A DNA stretch of 64,000 bases from Actinoplanes sp. TBRC 11911 (GTDB taxonomy: Bacteria; Actinomycetota; Actinomycetes; Mycobacteriales; Micromonosporaceae). Shown piece after piece: positions 53,155 to 61,838 of this stretch. The position numbers were made by a program, and so were the translations under genes. The stretch spans positions 617,461 to 681,460 of the forward strand of contig NZ_JABBNC010000001.1 of NCBI RefSeq assembly GCF_012933445.1, written 5' to 3'. The notes under the pieces were generated by a model. That model was given only the letters and a program-made list of their open reading frames with translations. It did not search any database and was not told where the DNA came from. Within the stretch, counting starts at the first letter, position 1, and each line of letters begins with the position of its first letter.

Positions 53155-54273
53155 TCACCTCGGTATCGTCAGCCACACCCGGTACCCTTCGCCCTCGTCC
53201 ACCGGACCCGCGTCCAATTTGCCGCCGAGCAGCTCGGCCCGCTCCCGCAACCCGGTCAGACCGTAGCCGGTGCCGGTGTCGTGCAACCCCGAGCGCGTCA
53301 CGGAGCCGCTGTCGTGGACCTCGACCTCGACCCGGCCCTCGCGGTACGCCAGCCGGATGCGCACCGCCGCCCCCGGAGCATGCTTCCGTACGTTCGTCAG
53401 GGCCTCCCGGACCGTCCGCTCGACCGCCAGGCCGGTCTCCGGGGCGAGCGGCTCCGGCCTGCCCTCGACCGAAAGCGTCGCGTTCGCACTCTGAGCCAGC
53501 TCCGCGACGGCCTCGGCGGTCGGCCGGGTGTCGCCGCGCAGGGACTGCACAGCCTGGCGGGTCTCGTCGAGGCCTTCCCGGGCGAGCTTCTGCGCCCGGT
53601 CGATCTGCTGGAGCACGGCATCATCCAGCGCACCCTTGCGCATCAGCAGCCGGGCGCTCTCCAATCCGACGATCTGCGCCGAGAGCGTGTGGGCCAGGAT
53701 GTCGTGGATCTCCCGGGCCAGCCGCGCCCGTTCCGCGTACACCTGCGCCCTGGCCTCGGCCTGCCGGGCCGCGTGCTCGCTGACCAGCAGACGCTCGGCC
53801 TGGTCGGCCCGCTGCCGGGACGCCCCCACGACCGCCCCGAGCACCGCGAACCCGGTGCACCCAGCGAGCAGCGGCACGATCGCGGCCGGGTTGCGCAGCT
53901 CGGCGATCAGGGCACCGGTGCCCGCCGTGACCACCACGAACGGCACCGCGACCGGCAACGGCAGCACCGCCAGCGCAACCGAGATCGCGATACCGGCCAG
54001 CAGCCAGCCGGGCGACGACGGGTCGACCACGTACAGCGCGTGGCCGCCGGCCGCCATCACCACCAGGCCGATCACCCGGCGCACCGGCTGGTCTATCCCG
54101 GCCCGCCAGCTGTACGCGGCCCCGGCAAACGCGACCGCCGTGCAGAGCAGCGCGACCCACCGCAGATGCGACGGCACCACAACGACGGCGGCCACCGCGT
54201 ACGCGATGGTGGCGGCGGTCCTCCCAAGCGCCACCGCGGAGACGGCCGGAAGACGCCGCCGAGGCCACGACAT
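53155..54273 (-). CDS. NarL-type sensor histidine kinase
   Basis: A 372-residue kinase. Five hydrophobic helices (residues 15-150) lead to a HisKA_3 segment (ERARLAREIHDILAHTLSAQ, phospho-acceptor His) and a HATPase domain (REALTNVRKHAPG, GYGLTGLRERAELLGGK). ATG 54273 shares one base with the stop of the upstream membrane-protein gene (TGATG). Signal unknown; the two upstream membrane proteins may be its sensor partners or targets. Confidence 0.9.
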   Translation of the reverse strand: MSWPRRRLPAVSAVALGRTAATIAYAVAAVVVVPSHLRWVALLCTAVAFAGAAYSWRAGIDQPVRRVIGLVVMAAGGHALYVVDPSSPGWLLAGIAISVALAVLPLPVAVPFVVVTAGTGALIAELRNPAAIVPLLAGCTGFAVLGAVVGASRQRADQAERLLVSEHAARQAEARAQVYAERARLAREIHDILAHTLSAQIVGLESARLLMRKGALDDAVLQQIDRAQKLAREGLDETRQAVQSLRGDTRPTAEAVAELAQSANATLSVEGRPEPLAPETGLAVERTVREALTNVRKHAPGAAVRIRLAYREGRVEVEVHDSGSVTRSGLHDTGTGYGLTGLRERAELLGGKLDAGPVDEGEGYRVWLTIPR

Positions 54274-54860
54274 CAGACGGTTTCCAGGGGCCCGGCGGCC
54301 GGTTCGCCGGCGCGGGTGGCGCCCGGGTCGGTCGCGCACGTGGCGGCCGGGTCGCCCGCGCGAGCGGCAGCCGGGTCCCCCGCGCGAGCGGACGCCGTGG
54401 AGAACAGAAGCGCGCGCCGGGCCAGCGCCACGTTCTGCACGCCGAGGGTCACTGCCACGAACACCATCGCCTCGCCCGCTCCTTCGTGTGCGCCAAGTTT
54501 CGCCGCGAGGAGGAACATTCCCACACGAACCACGATCGTGGCGATCCACAGGCCCCCGGTACGCCAGTCGCCTTCGCACATCGGGCCGCTCTCGCTACAC
54601 CAGACCCGAAGGGTGGCCGACCGTGCGACGCCCATGCCGACCGCGAGCGCGACGCCGGCCGCGAAGAACCCGATCGCGGCCGCCGAATGCAGCCGCGAGA
54701 CCATCCGGTGATCGGAGAGGACCGAGAGGATCAGAAACCACACCGGCAGGACGATCAGGCACCGCAGTGTGACGGCACGCCGACGGACCTGCCGGCTGAT
54801 CACAAAAGCGGCGAACGCCGTGCCGAGGCCGACCGAGGCGAGAATCTGCACGCTGCTCAT
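54273..54860 (-). CDS. membrane protein of unknown function
   Basis: A 195-residue protein with four to five membrane segments (residues 5-155). The C-terminal tail is built of four 8-residue repeats (ARAGDPAA, ARAGDPAA, TCATDPGA, TRAGEPAA). Not recognised as a named family. The ATG overlaps the preceding gene by 4 bp and its stop overlaps the kinase start, so it belongs to the two-component operon. Confidence 0.8.
   Translation of the reverse strand: MSSVQILASVGLGTAFAAFVISRQVRRRAVTLRCLIVLPVWFLILSVLSDHRMVSRLHSAAAIGFFAAGVALAVGMGVARSATLRVWCSESGPMCEGDWRTGGLWIATIVVRVGMFLLAAKLGAHEGAGEAMVFVAVTLGVQNVALARRALLFSTASARAGDPAAARAGDPAATCATDPGATRAGEPAAGPLETV
54294..54389 (-). repeat. four 24-bp tandem repeats coding an octapeptide
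   Basis: Four units of 24 bp encode ARAGDPAA-like octapeptides in the tail of the membrane protein. The first two units are nearly identical and the outer two have diverged, suggesting recent tandem duplication. Confidence 0.8.
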
Positions 54861-55873
54861 CGCTTCGGAGCCTCACCGGCGGCGACAAGCACGGGAGCGG
54901 AGCCCGCGGTGTCCACAGCGGCTGGTTGGTAGGCCCGGACCCTTCGGTACGCCCGCCAGGCGAGCACCGCGGCGGCAACGGCGAAGACCACGTGGCTGAC
55001 CATTTCGACGATCCGCTCGCTGATGGTGACGCCGTTCATCATGAAGGCGTGCCAGGCATACGTGAACAGCCCCGCGACGGCCAGAGCGTAGCGATGCCAA
55101 TGTCCCCAGCTCATCCGCTTCGCCCAGCGGGACACGAGGACGGCGAGGACGGCGACCGCGACCGGCCCGGCGAACAGTCCGGAGTAGTGCGGCAGGAACG
55201 TCATGCCGATGAACAGCGCACCGGCGATCGCGGCGGCCAGGAAGACAACCCACGGCCGCGGGACGTCACCCAAGGCAGCCTGATTCGACCGGCGGGGCAG
55301 CGCAAACGCGACAACGACAAGAATCATGGTGATCGAGGCGGCCGAGATCAACTGGGCCGGCGAGGCCAAGAAGCCGTCGCTCATCTGATAGGAGATGGCG
55401 AAGAAGACCACCCACCCGACAACGAACAGCCCGCCGGTCACCCATAGCCCACGCCGACCCAGCCACGGGAGCTCACGGCGGAACCCGCTCGACTCCTCGA
55501 CCAGCGCGATCGGCGTGGCCATACTCCACAACACATGAATACCGAGCACGTACGGCGTCCACAGGCCCCCGATGCCCAGGGCGGGGATGTACGCGTACTG
55601 AAGCAGATGTTCGCCGGCGTAGTTCGGGTTGAACAGCGACTGCGTGAGCAAGCCCTCCTCCAGCACCGCGAAGGCCAGCGCAAGCGTGAGCATCATCGGC
55701 CAGCCGCGGCCGCTACGCCGCGCGACCTCGCGGATCAGCAAGGCGCCCCCGCCGTACATCGGCGCGAACGCCAGCAGGACCGGCAGCATCACGACGGGCA
55801 GGTCACCGAGCAGGAACTCGGCGACGAACGGCGCTACGAAGAACAGACTGACGACCGGACCCATGCGTCGCAT
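54857..55873 (-). CDS. multi-pass membrane protein of unknown function
   Basis: A 338-residue protein with nine to ten hydrophobic segments. Conserved-looking polar positions include LEEGLLTQSLFNPNY (residues 71-86), reminiscent of but not matching the CPBP protease motif. ATG 55873 has GGAAG upstream; the stop overlaps the next gene (ATGA). It heads the operon of two membrane proteins plus two-component system. Function not recognised. Confidence 0.8.
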   Translation of the reverse strand: MRRMGPVVSLFFVAPFVAEFLLGDLPVVMLPVLLAFAPMYGGGALLIREVARRSGRGWPMMLTLALAFAVLEEGLLTQSLFNPNYAGEHLLQYAYIPALGIGGLWTPYVLGIHVLWSMATPIALVEESSGFRRELPWLGRRGLWVTGGLFVVGWVVFFAISYQMSDGFLASPAQLISAASITMILVVVAFALPRRSNQAALGDVPRPWVVFLAAAIAGALFIGMTFLPHYSGLFAGPVAVAVLAVLVSRWAKRMSWGHWHRYALAVAGLFTYAWHAFMMNGVTISERIVEMVSHVVFAVAAAVLAWRAYRRVRAYQPAAVDTAGSAPVLVAAGEAPKR

Positions 55874-56559
55874 CCAGCTTCCTTCCGATACCGGGGAACG
55901 TCGATGCCGCAGACGTTAAGCCTGTTCACCCCTCGGTCGCGTCGGCGCCAGAATTGATCCGCGGCCTCCACCCGTGGGTGGAGACCGCGAGGGTCAGGTG
56001 GAGCCAGACGGTGCGGGCAGCGGCCATCATGTCGACCGCCGGGCTGACGCCGGACCGCATCCGAACCGATACATGCGTGGTGGGAAAGCGCATGCATCGC
56101 CCCAATCCGGATCCCGCTGCACGTGCGGTGGAACGGAAACACCGCAACATCAGGGCGTTCCGTGCCGGGCTGGAGCCGGCTGAGCACCCAGCGCGCCGAG
56201 TCAACACTCCAAGCCCGTACGCCGTACGTGAATGTCCCTACGCTTCCTTCCGGGTTGCCTTTCCCGAGCTCAACGCACCTCAACGACAGCCCGCGCAGCC
56301 GCGAGGCGACCATTGCTCGCCCACGCTGCCGAGCAGGCACAAATGGCGGCCCCACCGACACGAGGACCCCGCTGCCCAATACCTGGCGCCGACGCCACCC
56401 TCGCACGTTTCAGATCGCCCCGAATGCCCAGATTGTCCGCCCCGACCCTCCCTGCGCGGCGGAAACGGGCCCGTGTACAGTTCTCTCCTGTGCGGCCGAC
56501 CGGCCACGCCAATCCCCGGCATGACCCGGAGGCGGCAGACCGGTAAGCTGGCAGTGCAG
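55874..56559. other. 686-bp region without a recognised gene
   Basis: Several open frames cross this stretch on both strands (up to about 190 codons), but none has a recognisable domain or a ribosome-binding site. It must contain the promoters of the tRNA gene (plus strand) and of the membrane-protein operon (minus strand). I cannot assign anything else. Confidence 0.4.
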
Positions 56560-56646
56560 GTCCGGGTGGCGGAATGGCAGACGCGCTAGCTTGAGGTGCT
56601 AGTGCCCGTATAGGGCGTGGGGGTTCAAGTCCCCCCTCGGACACCA
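56560..56646 (+). tRNA. tRNA-Leu, anticodon GAG
   Basis: The 87-nt sequence has acceptor GTCCGGG pairing with CTCGGAC, a long variable arm, the T-loop TTCAAGT between GGGGG and CCCCC, and an encoded CCA. The anticodon stem-loop GCTAGCTTGAGGTGCTAG is nearly identical to that of tRNA-Leu(GAG). It reads CUC and CUU codons. An integrase and AbrB gene follow directly, so its 3' end is the probable attachment site of an integrated element. Confidence 0.92.
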
Positions 56647-56675
56647 ATTATCCGCATTGGTGCGCAGTTTTCGGT

Positions 56676-56705
56676 GTTCGTGTTCATGGGTGTCTGAACA
56701 CGAAC
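56676..56705. promoter_or_regulatory. 11-bp inverted repeat before the AbrB gene
   Basis: Arms GTTCGTGTTCA (56676-56686) and TGAACACGAAC (56695-56705) are perfect, separated by 8 bp. It lies between the tRNA and the AbrB-like gene. It could be the AbrB operator, a recombinase binding site, or a terminator of the tRNA. Confidence 0.6.
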
Positions 56706-56757
56706 TTGCTGCTCAGATGCCGCGGCCGCAGGCCGCTCTTCGGTGGAAGTGGTCGTC

Positions 56758-57225
56758 ATGACCACTCCGTCTCTTCCTCCTCTCATCCCTGGCGCAAGCA
56801 GGCCGGTCGGGATCAATGCAGCGTTGCCTTCGCGGACGCGACGGCCGCTGCCTCTGCCCCGGTTGAGCGCGGACGTCGCCCGGCACAGTGGCGTCGTCTA
56901 TGCGATGAGCACGGTCGACAAGGCGGGCCGCGTCGCTGACCGCAGCGTCATCCGAGCTCTCGACTGGCCGCCGGGAACCCGCCTGACCATCCGCGAAGAG
57001 GCCGGGTCCTTAGTGGCCCTTCCTGCGGATGGCGGCACCTGCCGCGTCGACCGGCAGGGGCACATGATTCTGCCGCTCGCGGCCCGCCGCTGGTGCCATC
57101 TGACAGCCGGTGACCCGCTTCTCCTTGCCGCGGACCCTGCCTGTAGTCGGCTGGTGGGATACCCGGTCGCAGTGCTTGATCGAGTGCTCGGCGCGGTGTT
57201 GCTCGACGGGGGTGAGCCGGCATGA
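56758..57225 (+). CDS. AbrB/MazE-like DNA-binding protein
   Basis: A 155-residue protein with two swapped-hairpin-like repeats: AMSTVDKAGRVADRSVIRAL (from about residue 48) and CRVDRQGHMILPLAARRWC (from about 95). Such proteins occur next to actinobacterial tyrosine integrases. The leading segment GINAALPSRTRRPLPLPRL is shared by that group. ATG 56758 is preferred over GTG 56743. Its end overlaps the integrase gene by 4 bp. It may regulate the integrase. Confidence 0.8.
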   Translation: MTTPSLPPLIPGASRPVGINAALPSRTRRPLPLPRLSADVARHSGVVYAMSTVDKAGRVADRSVIRALDWPPGTRLTIREEAGSLVALPADGGTCRVDRQGHMILPLAARRWCHLTAGDPLLLAADPACSRLVGYPVAVLDRVLGAVLLDGGEPA

Positions 57226-58244
57226 CCGCGAGCACGCGCGAGGCCGAGCTGGCGGCGGCCCGGCTGCTGCTTGAGCGGATGGGCATCTCGCTCGACGACC
57301 TCATCCAAGCAGGACCGCGGGCGCCGATGCCGACGTTCGCCGAGTACGTGCCGAAGGTGCGGGTCGCCGTGTCAGCGGGCCTGCTCAAGGCGTACGGCAC
57401 GTACTGGGACAAGGTTGTTGCCGCGTGGGGTGAGCGGCGCCTGGACGAGCCGACCCCGACCGAGATCGAGCAGCTGCGTGGACGGGTGCAGTCGACCGTG
57501 GTGGCACGCCGCAACGCCCGTGGCGGCAGGTCCGCGGCCGAGCATCTTGTCGCGGCGTTGCGGTGCCTCTACCGGCGGGCGGTTCTGGACGGCCTGATCC
57601 GCGAGGCCGACAACCCGGCGGCCAAGGTGGCCAAGCCGCGACGGCTGGCAAGTACCCGCCAGGCCCTCGCCGACGGCCGGCTCGTGGAGATCAACCAGGT
57701 AGCCGCGTCGACGGGCAATGACCCGCAGTTGGATTGCCTGCTGTTACGGCTGCACACCGAGACCGCATGCCGCCGCGGCGGTGCCCTCGGACTACGCCCG
57801 CGTGATCTCGACCCGGATCAGTGCCTGATCTTCCTACGGGAGAAAGGAGGCACTTCGCGCTGGCAGCCGGTCTCGCCGACGCTGATGCGTCACCTGCTGC
57901 AGCATCACGCCGAGCGTGGCGGCGGCGACCGGGAAGGGCGTCTGCTGCGTTACCGCAACGGCCGGCCGTTGACCTATCGCCGTTACGACAACCTGTGGGT
58001 GCGGCTCGGGCAGCACCTGCCGTGGGTGCGCACCCAGCAGATCAGCACCCACTGGCTCCGGCACACCACCTTGACTTGGGTGGAACGCCGCTTCGGCACC
58101 GCGATTGCCCGCGCCTACGCCGGGCACACCGACGGTTCTGGTAGCGGCTCGACCGCGTTGTATGTGAAGGCCAGCCTGGCTGAGGTTGCGTCAGCTCTCG
58201 CTGCGCTCACCGGGGAGGCGCATCCCGCCGCCGTCGATCAGTAG
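57222..58244 (+). CDS. int: tyrosine recombinase (site-specific integrase)
   Basis: A 340-residue recombinase with an N-terminal SAM-like core-binding domain (about 35-115) and a catalytic domain carrying Arg I in TACRRGGALGLRPRD, His-x-x-Arg in THWLRHTTLTWVE, YAGHTDGSGS and nucleophilic Tyr in ALYVKAS. It would integrate and excise a mobile element at the adjacent tRNA-Leu. ATG overlaps the AbrB-like gene. Confidence 0.9.
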   Translation: MTASTREAELAAARLLLERMGISLDDLIQAGPRAPMPTFAEYVPKVRVAVSAGLLKAYGTYWDKVVAAWGERRLDEPTPTEIEQLRGRVQSTVVARRNARGGRSAAEHLVAALRCLYRRAVLDGLIREADNPAAKVAKPRRLASTRQALADGRLVEINQVAASTGNDPQLDCLLLRLHTETACRRGGALGLRPRDLDPDQCLIFLREKGGTSRWQPVSPTLMRHLLQHHAERGGGDREGRLLRYRNGRPLTYRRYDNLWVRLGQHLPWVRTQQISTHWLRHTTLTWVERRFGTAIARAYAGHTDGSGSGSTALYVKASLAEVASALAALTGEAHPAAVDQ

Positions 58245-58260
58245 CGACAGCCACTGATCA

Positions 58261-58292
58261 GCCGATGGCAGGGCCCAGGTCCTGTCATCGGC
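58261..58292 (+). terminator. hairpin terminator after the integrase gene
   Basis: Arms GCCGATGGCAGG (58261-58272) and CCTGTCATCGGC (58281-58292) pair with one mismatch around an 8-base loop, 17 bp after the integrase stop. No U-tract. Confidence 0.55.
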
Positions 58293-58483
58293 GGCATCTC
58301 TGACCCGACAGACGCACATAGACCTACGCCCGGTCGCCGCCGGGTTGGAGAAGGGCATGCTGTTCGGCTCAGTCGACCGGCCAGTTGCGCGAAGGTCGGC
58401 AGCGCGACAGGACGGCCGCCGAAGCACCGATGACTCTGGTTCAAGCGCGACGAGCTGTCGATCCCCGTCGTCGGGGCCCTGGC

Positions 58484-58690
58484 CTAGTCGCTTTCCGGGT
58501 CCTCAGCCCGTTCTGGTCGGTGCTCTTTAATCCATGCCTCGACATCGCGCTCGTCCCATATCGAACCCATCGCGAGCGTCTGGTACGGCTGCGGGAAGTC
58601 GCGGTCACGGGTGATGGCGTGTGCCCGCGATCGGCCGACGCCGAGGCGATCGCCGATCTCCTTCGCACCCATGAACCGGATCTTGTCCAT
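58484..58690 (-). CDS. small HTH protein, excisionase/AlpA-like
   Basis: A 68-residue protein: KIRFMGAKEIGDRLGVGRSR then SIWDERDVEAWIKEH, the pattern of MerR-like excisionases/AlpA regulators. It lies downstream of, and opposite to, the integrase, as expected for a recombination directionality factor. The start has no Shine-Dalgarno; two palindromes lie upstream. Confidence 0.75.
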   Translation of the reverse strand: MDKIRFMGAKEIGDRLGVGRSRAHAITRDRDFPQPYQTLAMGSIWDERDVEAWIKEHRPERAEDPESD

Positions 58691-58716
58691 GAGCTGAGGC
58701 TATGGGTAACAGCTCT

Positions 58717-58757
58717 GGACATATGTCCGTAGTCACATTCCACAGACATATATCTGT
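58717..58757. promoter_or_regulatory. two palindromes upstream of the excisionase-like gene
   Basis: GGACATATGTCC (58717-58728) is a perfect 12-bp palindrome. ACAGACATATATCTGT (58742-58757) is a second one, with ACAGA/TCTGT arms. Both are AT-rich in a GC-rich setting and sit 27-67 bp before the HTH start. They are plausible operators for the HTH protein or an element repressor. Confidence 0.55.
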
Positions 58758-59209
58758 ACTGTGTCTATGGATAGTTGTACTCTTCAGGAAGAGGAAGCGG
58801 CAGGTAGCGCGCGTTAGCCGTGGCAAGCCGCTTCCCCACGACAACCGCAGCAGACGAGATACGCGGGCCGGCCGTCAGTCCACCCCGCAGGACTTTCAGC
58901 CGGCTTGCGCCGCGAGCGGCCCAGAATCCTTTTTGCGATCATGAACTACCACGCTGTAGTTCACCTACCACCCTTGTTGCCGCACTGACCTGTGGGAACT
59001 CTGGAATCACGGGGCCCGAGCGTGAATGGCCGACGAGCCGAATCGGCTCCGACGAACCCTCTCTGACGAAGCAATGCGCCATAACTGTCACAGACATGCG
59101 CACCGGCGCTCGGGCCATCTACACCGGTTCGCGACGATTCATATGAGCAGGTCGTTTGGGGTTGCGCCCGTACACGGCAGAGCCTGGCGTCGAGTCGTAC
59201 ACTTGTTCG
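58758..59209. other. 452-bp region without a recognised gene
   Basis: No frame here shows a known domain. It contains a perfect inverted repeat, TGAACTAC (58942-58949) and GTAGTTCA (58956-58963), separated by 6 bp, with no gene start next to it. A TACACT -10-like box at 59198-59203 probably drives the small gene at 59210. Confidence 0.4.
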
Positions 59210-59440
59210 ATGTTCGAGCCGGAAGCTGACCGCCTTGTGTCGCTCCTTCGCGAGCGGTGGGGGGACGAGCCGGGCTGGGCACTTCGAGCGAACGGAACCT
59301 ACGGGTTCTTCCTGCTCTTCCGAACCGATCTGGTCCCGATAGGCGAGGTTCGCGACCTCATCGTTGACACTTTCGGCTTCGCAAGCGGACCGACGTTCAT
59401 CCTGGGGCACTTATACGACAGCGAGTCGGACGCCAGCTAG
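59210..59440 (+). CDS. small protein of unknown function
   Basis: A 76-residue acidic protein (MFEPEADRLVSLLRERWGDE, later GTYGFFLLFRTDLVPIGEV). No family recognised. ATG 59210 lies six bases after a TACACT box, consistent with a leaderless promoter, which supports it as a real gene. Confidence 0.55.
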   Translation: MFEPEADRLVSLLRERWGDEPGWALRANGTYGFFLLFRTDLVPIGEVRDLIVDTFGFASGPTFILGHLYDSESDAS

Positions 59441-59529
59441 CCACATGTCCGCAGGCATGCAGGGACGCGGCTCCACGGTGTATCTCATTCGCGAGCGGCA
59501 CCATCGACACCGTATGACCCCGGCATTGC

Positions 59530-60135
59530 TTAGATGGCGACGATGTCGTCTCCACGGAAGCCAGTTAGGTCGCGGAAGTGGGCGATGACGTCGGCAGGTC
59601 GGTCATGGCCGCGGTGCAGCAGTGTGAAGGACATCGAGCGGGGGTCGACGGATCCCATGATCGCGATGACGTCGCCGGTACGCAGGCGCAGGATCAGCAC
59701 CGGCAGTTTCGCTTCGCCCGCGGGAACATGGTCGAAGGAGTATCCGACGACACCGGTGATCTGATGGGTGGGCCGCTCGATGCGGGCGATGGCTGGGGCG
59801 TCGCCGAAGGTGTCCCATTGCGACACGTCGAGCTTGGTGAACCGCGGTGCTGGCCAGGGCCGGCGTGCGTCGAGCTGGCGCGCTACCCGGCGCAGGAACT
59901 CGAACAGTTCCGGTTCGGTGTATCGCCGGCTGGTCTCGGCCGTTTGCGGGTGCAAGGCGCCCGCCTGCAGCGTCTGGTCGATGGCCGCGGCGAAGTCGGC
60001 CACCGAGGCGGAGAACAGGCGGCCTTCGATCATGTTGTCGACCAACCGTGCGGCGGTGGCGTCGCTGAGGTCGGGTGCGCCGTCGATCGGGTAGAGGAGC
60101 TGGTTGAGGACGCCACGCGCTTGGTTCTGGTCCAT
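59530..60135 (-). CDS. putative immunity protein for the upstream ESX-type toxin
   Basis: A 201-residue soluble protein with no signal or membrane segment (IDGAPDLSDATAARLVDNM, SFTLLHRGHDRPADVIAHF). Not recognised as a named family. Its position, 2 bp after the toxin stop at the end of the operon, is where immunity genes occur. The role is inferred from context. ATG 60135 is used; a GTG at 60141 overlaps the toxin stop. Confidence 0.55.
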   Translation of the reverse strand: MDQNQARGVLNQLLYPIDGAPDLSDATAARLVDNMIEGRLFSASVADFAAAIDQTLQAGALHPQTAETSRRYTEPELFEFLRRVARQLDARRPWPAPRFTKLDVSQWDTFGDAPAIARIERPTHQITGVVGYSFDHVPAGEAKLPVLILRLRTGDVIAIMGSVDPRSMSFTLLHRGHDRPADVIAHFRDLTGFRGDDIVAI

Positions 60136-60137
60136 GG

Positions 60138-61500
60138 TCACCGTTCCTGCCCGCTCCATCCGTACTGTTTGAAATCGGCGCCGGGCGTGAAGCCCTGGTC
60201 CCGCAGGCTCTGCAGAACGCGGTCGTTCATGTGTGGCTCTGGCCGGTAGTGCCCGCTTTGGTCGGTTATCGCGACCAGCTGTCCGTTGGTCACCTCGATC
60301 TCACCCGCACCGACCACTGAGTCGCCGGCGAGCAGCGACGAGTGATGGGTGTGACCGACACGTTGGTCGAGGGTGGCATACAGGTTACCGCTGCTGTCCA
60401 TGACGAAGATCGCCCGGCCGCCGCCGGACCAGTGCGTGGTGCCGCCCGCGGTGTCGAACAGGCTGCCGTCCGCGGCGCTGCGCAGGTTGCCGTCGGCGTC
60501 GACGAACAGCCGGTGCGCCTCCCGCTCGGCCGGCGTCATGTAATGGACGGTGTCCGGGTAAAAGGCCCGATTCGGATTGGTCGGATCGTTCTCGCCGACG
60601 TATCGCTGGCCCAGATGGGCGTCGGTCGGCAGGTCGTTGCCGCCACGTGGCGGCGGCACCTGGTCGCCGTCGCGCCAGCCACCGCGCGCCGGCGGGCCGG
60701 GCGGCCCGTCGCCGCCTTTGCCGCCGGAGACGGAGCGGAGCAGCTTGGCCAGCTCGTCCTTGAGGCCGGTGAGGATCTCGCCGAGTGAGTTGACCTTCGG
60801 CAGCAGTCTGCGCAGGCTGTTGAGCAGCGCCCGGATGAAGGTTTGGATCTTGTCGACCCATTTTTGCGACCAGCGTGGCGACCTGCCCGATCACCACCGG
60901 GGTGGCCAGGCCCAAGGTCAGGCCCGCTTCGGCGAGCCATTGCGGAAGCCGCGCGGCGAGGGTTCCGACGAACTGGGCGATCAGATCCCGGACGATCCCG
61001 CGGACTAGGCCGACGATCAGACCGGCGCCCTCCACCGCGTAGGAGATGCCGCCGGAAGCGGACGAGATGCCCTGCATCACCTGCGTGACGATGCCGGCGT
61101 GCTGCCGGTACGCGTCGCCGGACCCGCCCTGCCAGCCAGCGATGTCCTGGGCGAGCGCGTCCGTGTACTGCGCTCGCGCGTCGGCCGTGAACGATGCGAC
61201 GTTTTTCCAGGTTGTCGCGTGCGCCGCGATCGCGTCCGGGTTGCCGGCCAGCCAGTCCAGCGCTTCCTTGAGGGGCTGGACGTGCTCCATGAGCCACGAC
61301 ACGCCCCAGGAGACCAGCGAGCCCAGCGGGTCGATCACCATGCCGAGCACGTCGAGGCTGCCGCCGACCGTGCCGAGCGTCCCGTCGACCCAGCTGTCGT
61401 CTTGAATGCCGCTGGATACCTGCGCGGCGCTGTCGACCAGGCCGAGACCGGTGTACCAGGTGGTTGAGCTCTGCTCCGCGGCGACCAGGGGATTCGTCAC
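60138..61500 (-). pseudogene. ESX-secreted polymorphic toxin, interrupted by an A-run frameshift
   Basis: From GTG 61500, residues 1-220 form a T7SS-type leader with WXG-like helices (DWLAGNPDAIAAHATTWKNV, AGWQGGSGDAYRQHAG). The frame then breaks at AAAAA (60865-60861 on the minus strand). Removing one A restores KWVDKIQTFIRALLNSLRRL, a Pro/Gly-rich linker and a C-terminal toxin-like domain (HYMTPAEREAHRLFVDADG, HTHHSSLLAGDSVVGAGEIE, SGHYRPEPHMND) of 453 residues in all. As written, only a 173-residue C-terminal piece (GTG start) or a truncated leader is made. It could be a true mutation, phase variation or a sequencing error. Confidence 0.75.
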
Positions 61501-61838
61501 AGCGGCAGCTCCATCGCCTCGCGGCCACTGTCACCCGCCCGGGTGATGCGCTGACCGCTGGCCGCGTCCGTGGCCGACATGCTCTCCGCGGTGGTGCGCA
61601 GATTCGCGGCGGTTTCGCTGAGCACGTCGACGCTGGAGTAGAGCGCGTCGAGACCGAGGTCGAAGACCGGGCTCAAGATCGCGGGCAGGAACTGGCACAG
61701 CTGGCCGCAGGCGCCGCGGTCCATCGTGACCTCGTGCACCGCGGACCGTGCGAGTCCCATGGCATGGCCGACCTGCTCGACGCTGCCCGCATGCCGTTCG
61801 ACCATGGCACCCGGGAACTGGACGTGATCAGCGGCCAC
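61497..61838 (-). CDS. EspC-like ESX secretion-associated protein
   Basis: A 113-residue helical protein with the EspC-type N-terminus (MAADHVQFPGAMVERHAGSV) and C-terminal LRTTAESMSATDAASGQRIT. EspC-family proteins travel through type VII secretion systems. GTG 61838 overlaps the YbaB-like gene; its stop overlaps the toxin start (GTGA). It probably assists export of the toxin. Confidence 0.75.
   Translation of the reverse strand: MAADHVQFPGAMVERHAGSVEQVGHAMGLARSAVHEVTMDRGACGQLCQFLPAILSPVFDLGLDALYSSVDVLSETAANLRTTAESMSATDAASGQRITRAGDSGREAMELPL

Noticed and set aside
54294..54389. CRISPR-like array
   Set aside because: The 24-bp repeats are contiguous, in frame and encode a protein tail; there are no spacers. 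The decamers at 51111 likewise lack spacers.
55926..56207. A 93-codon minus-strand frame (MLTRRAGCSAGS...)
   Set aside because: No ribosome-binding site, no domain, and overlapping frames of similar length exist on both strands.
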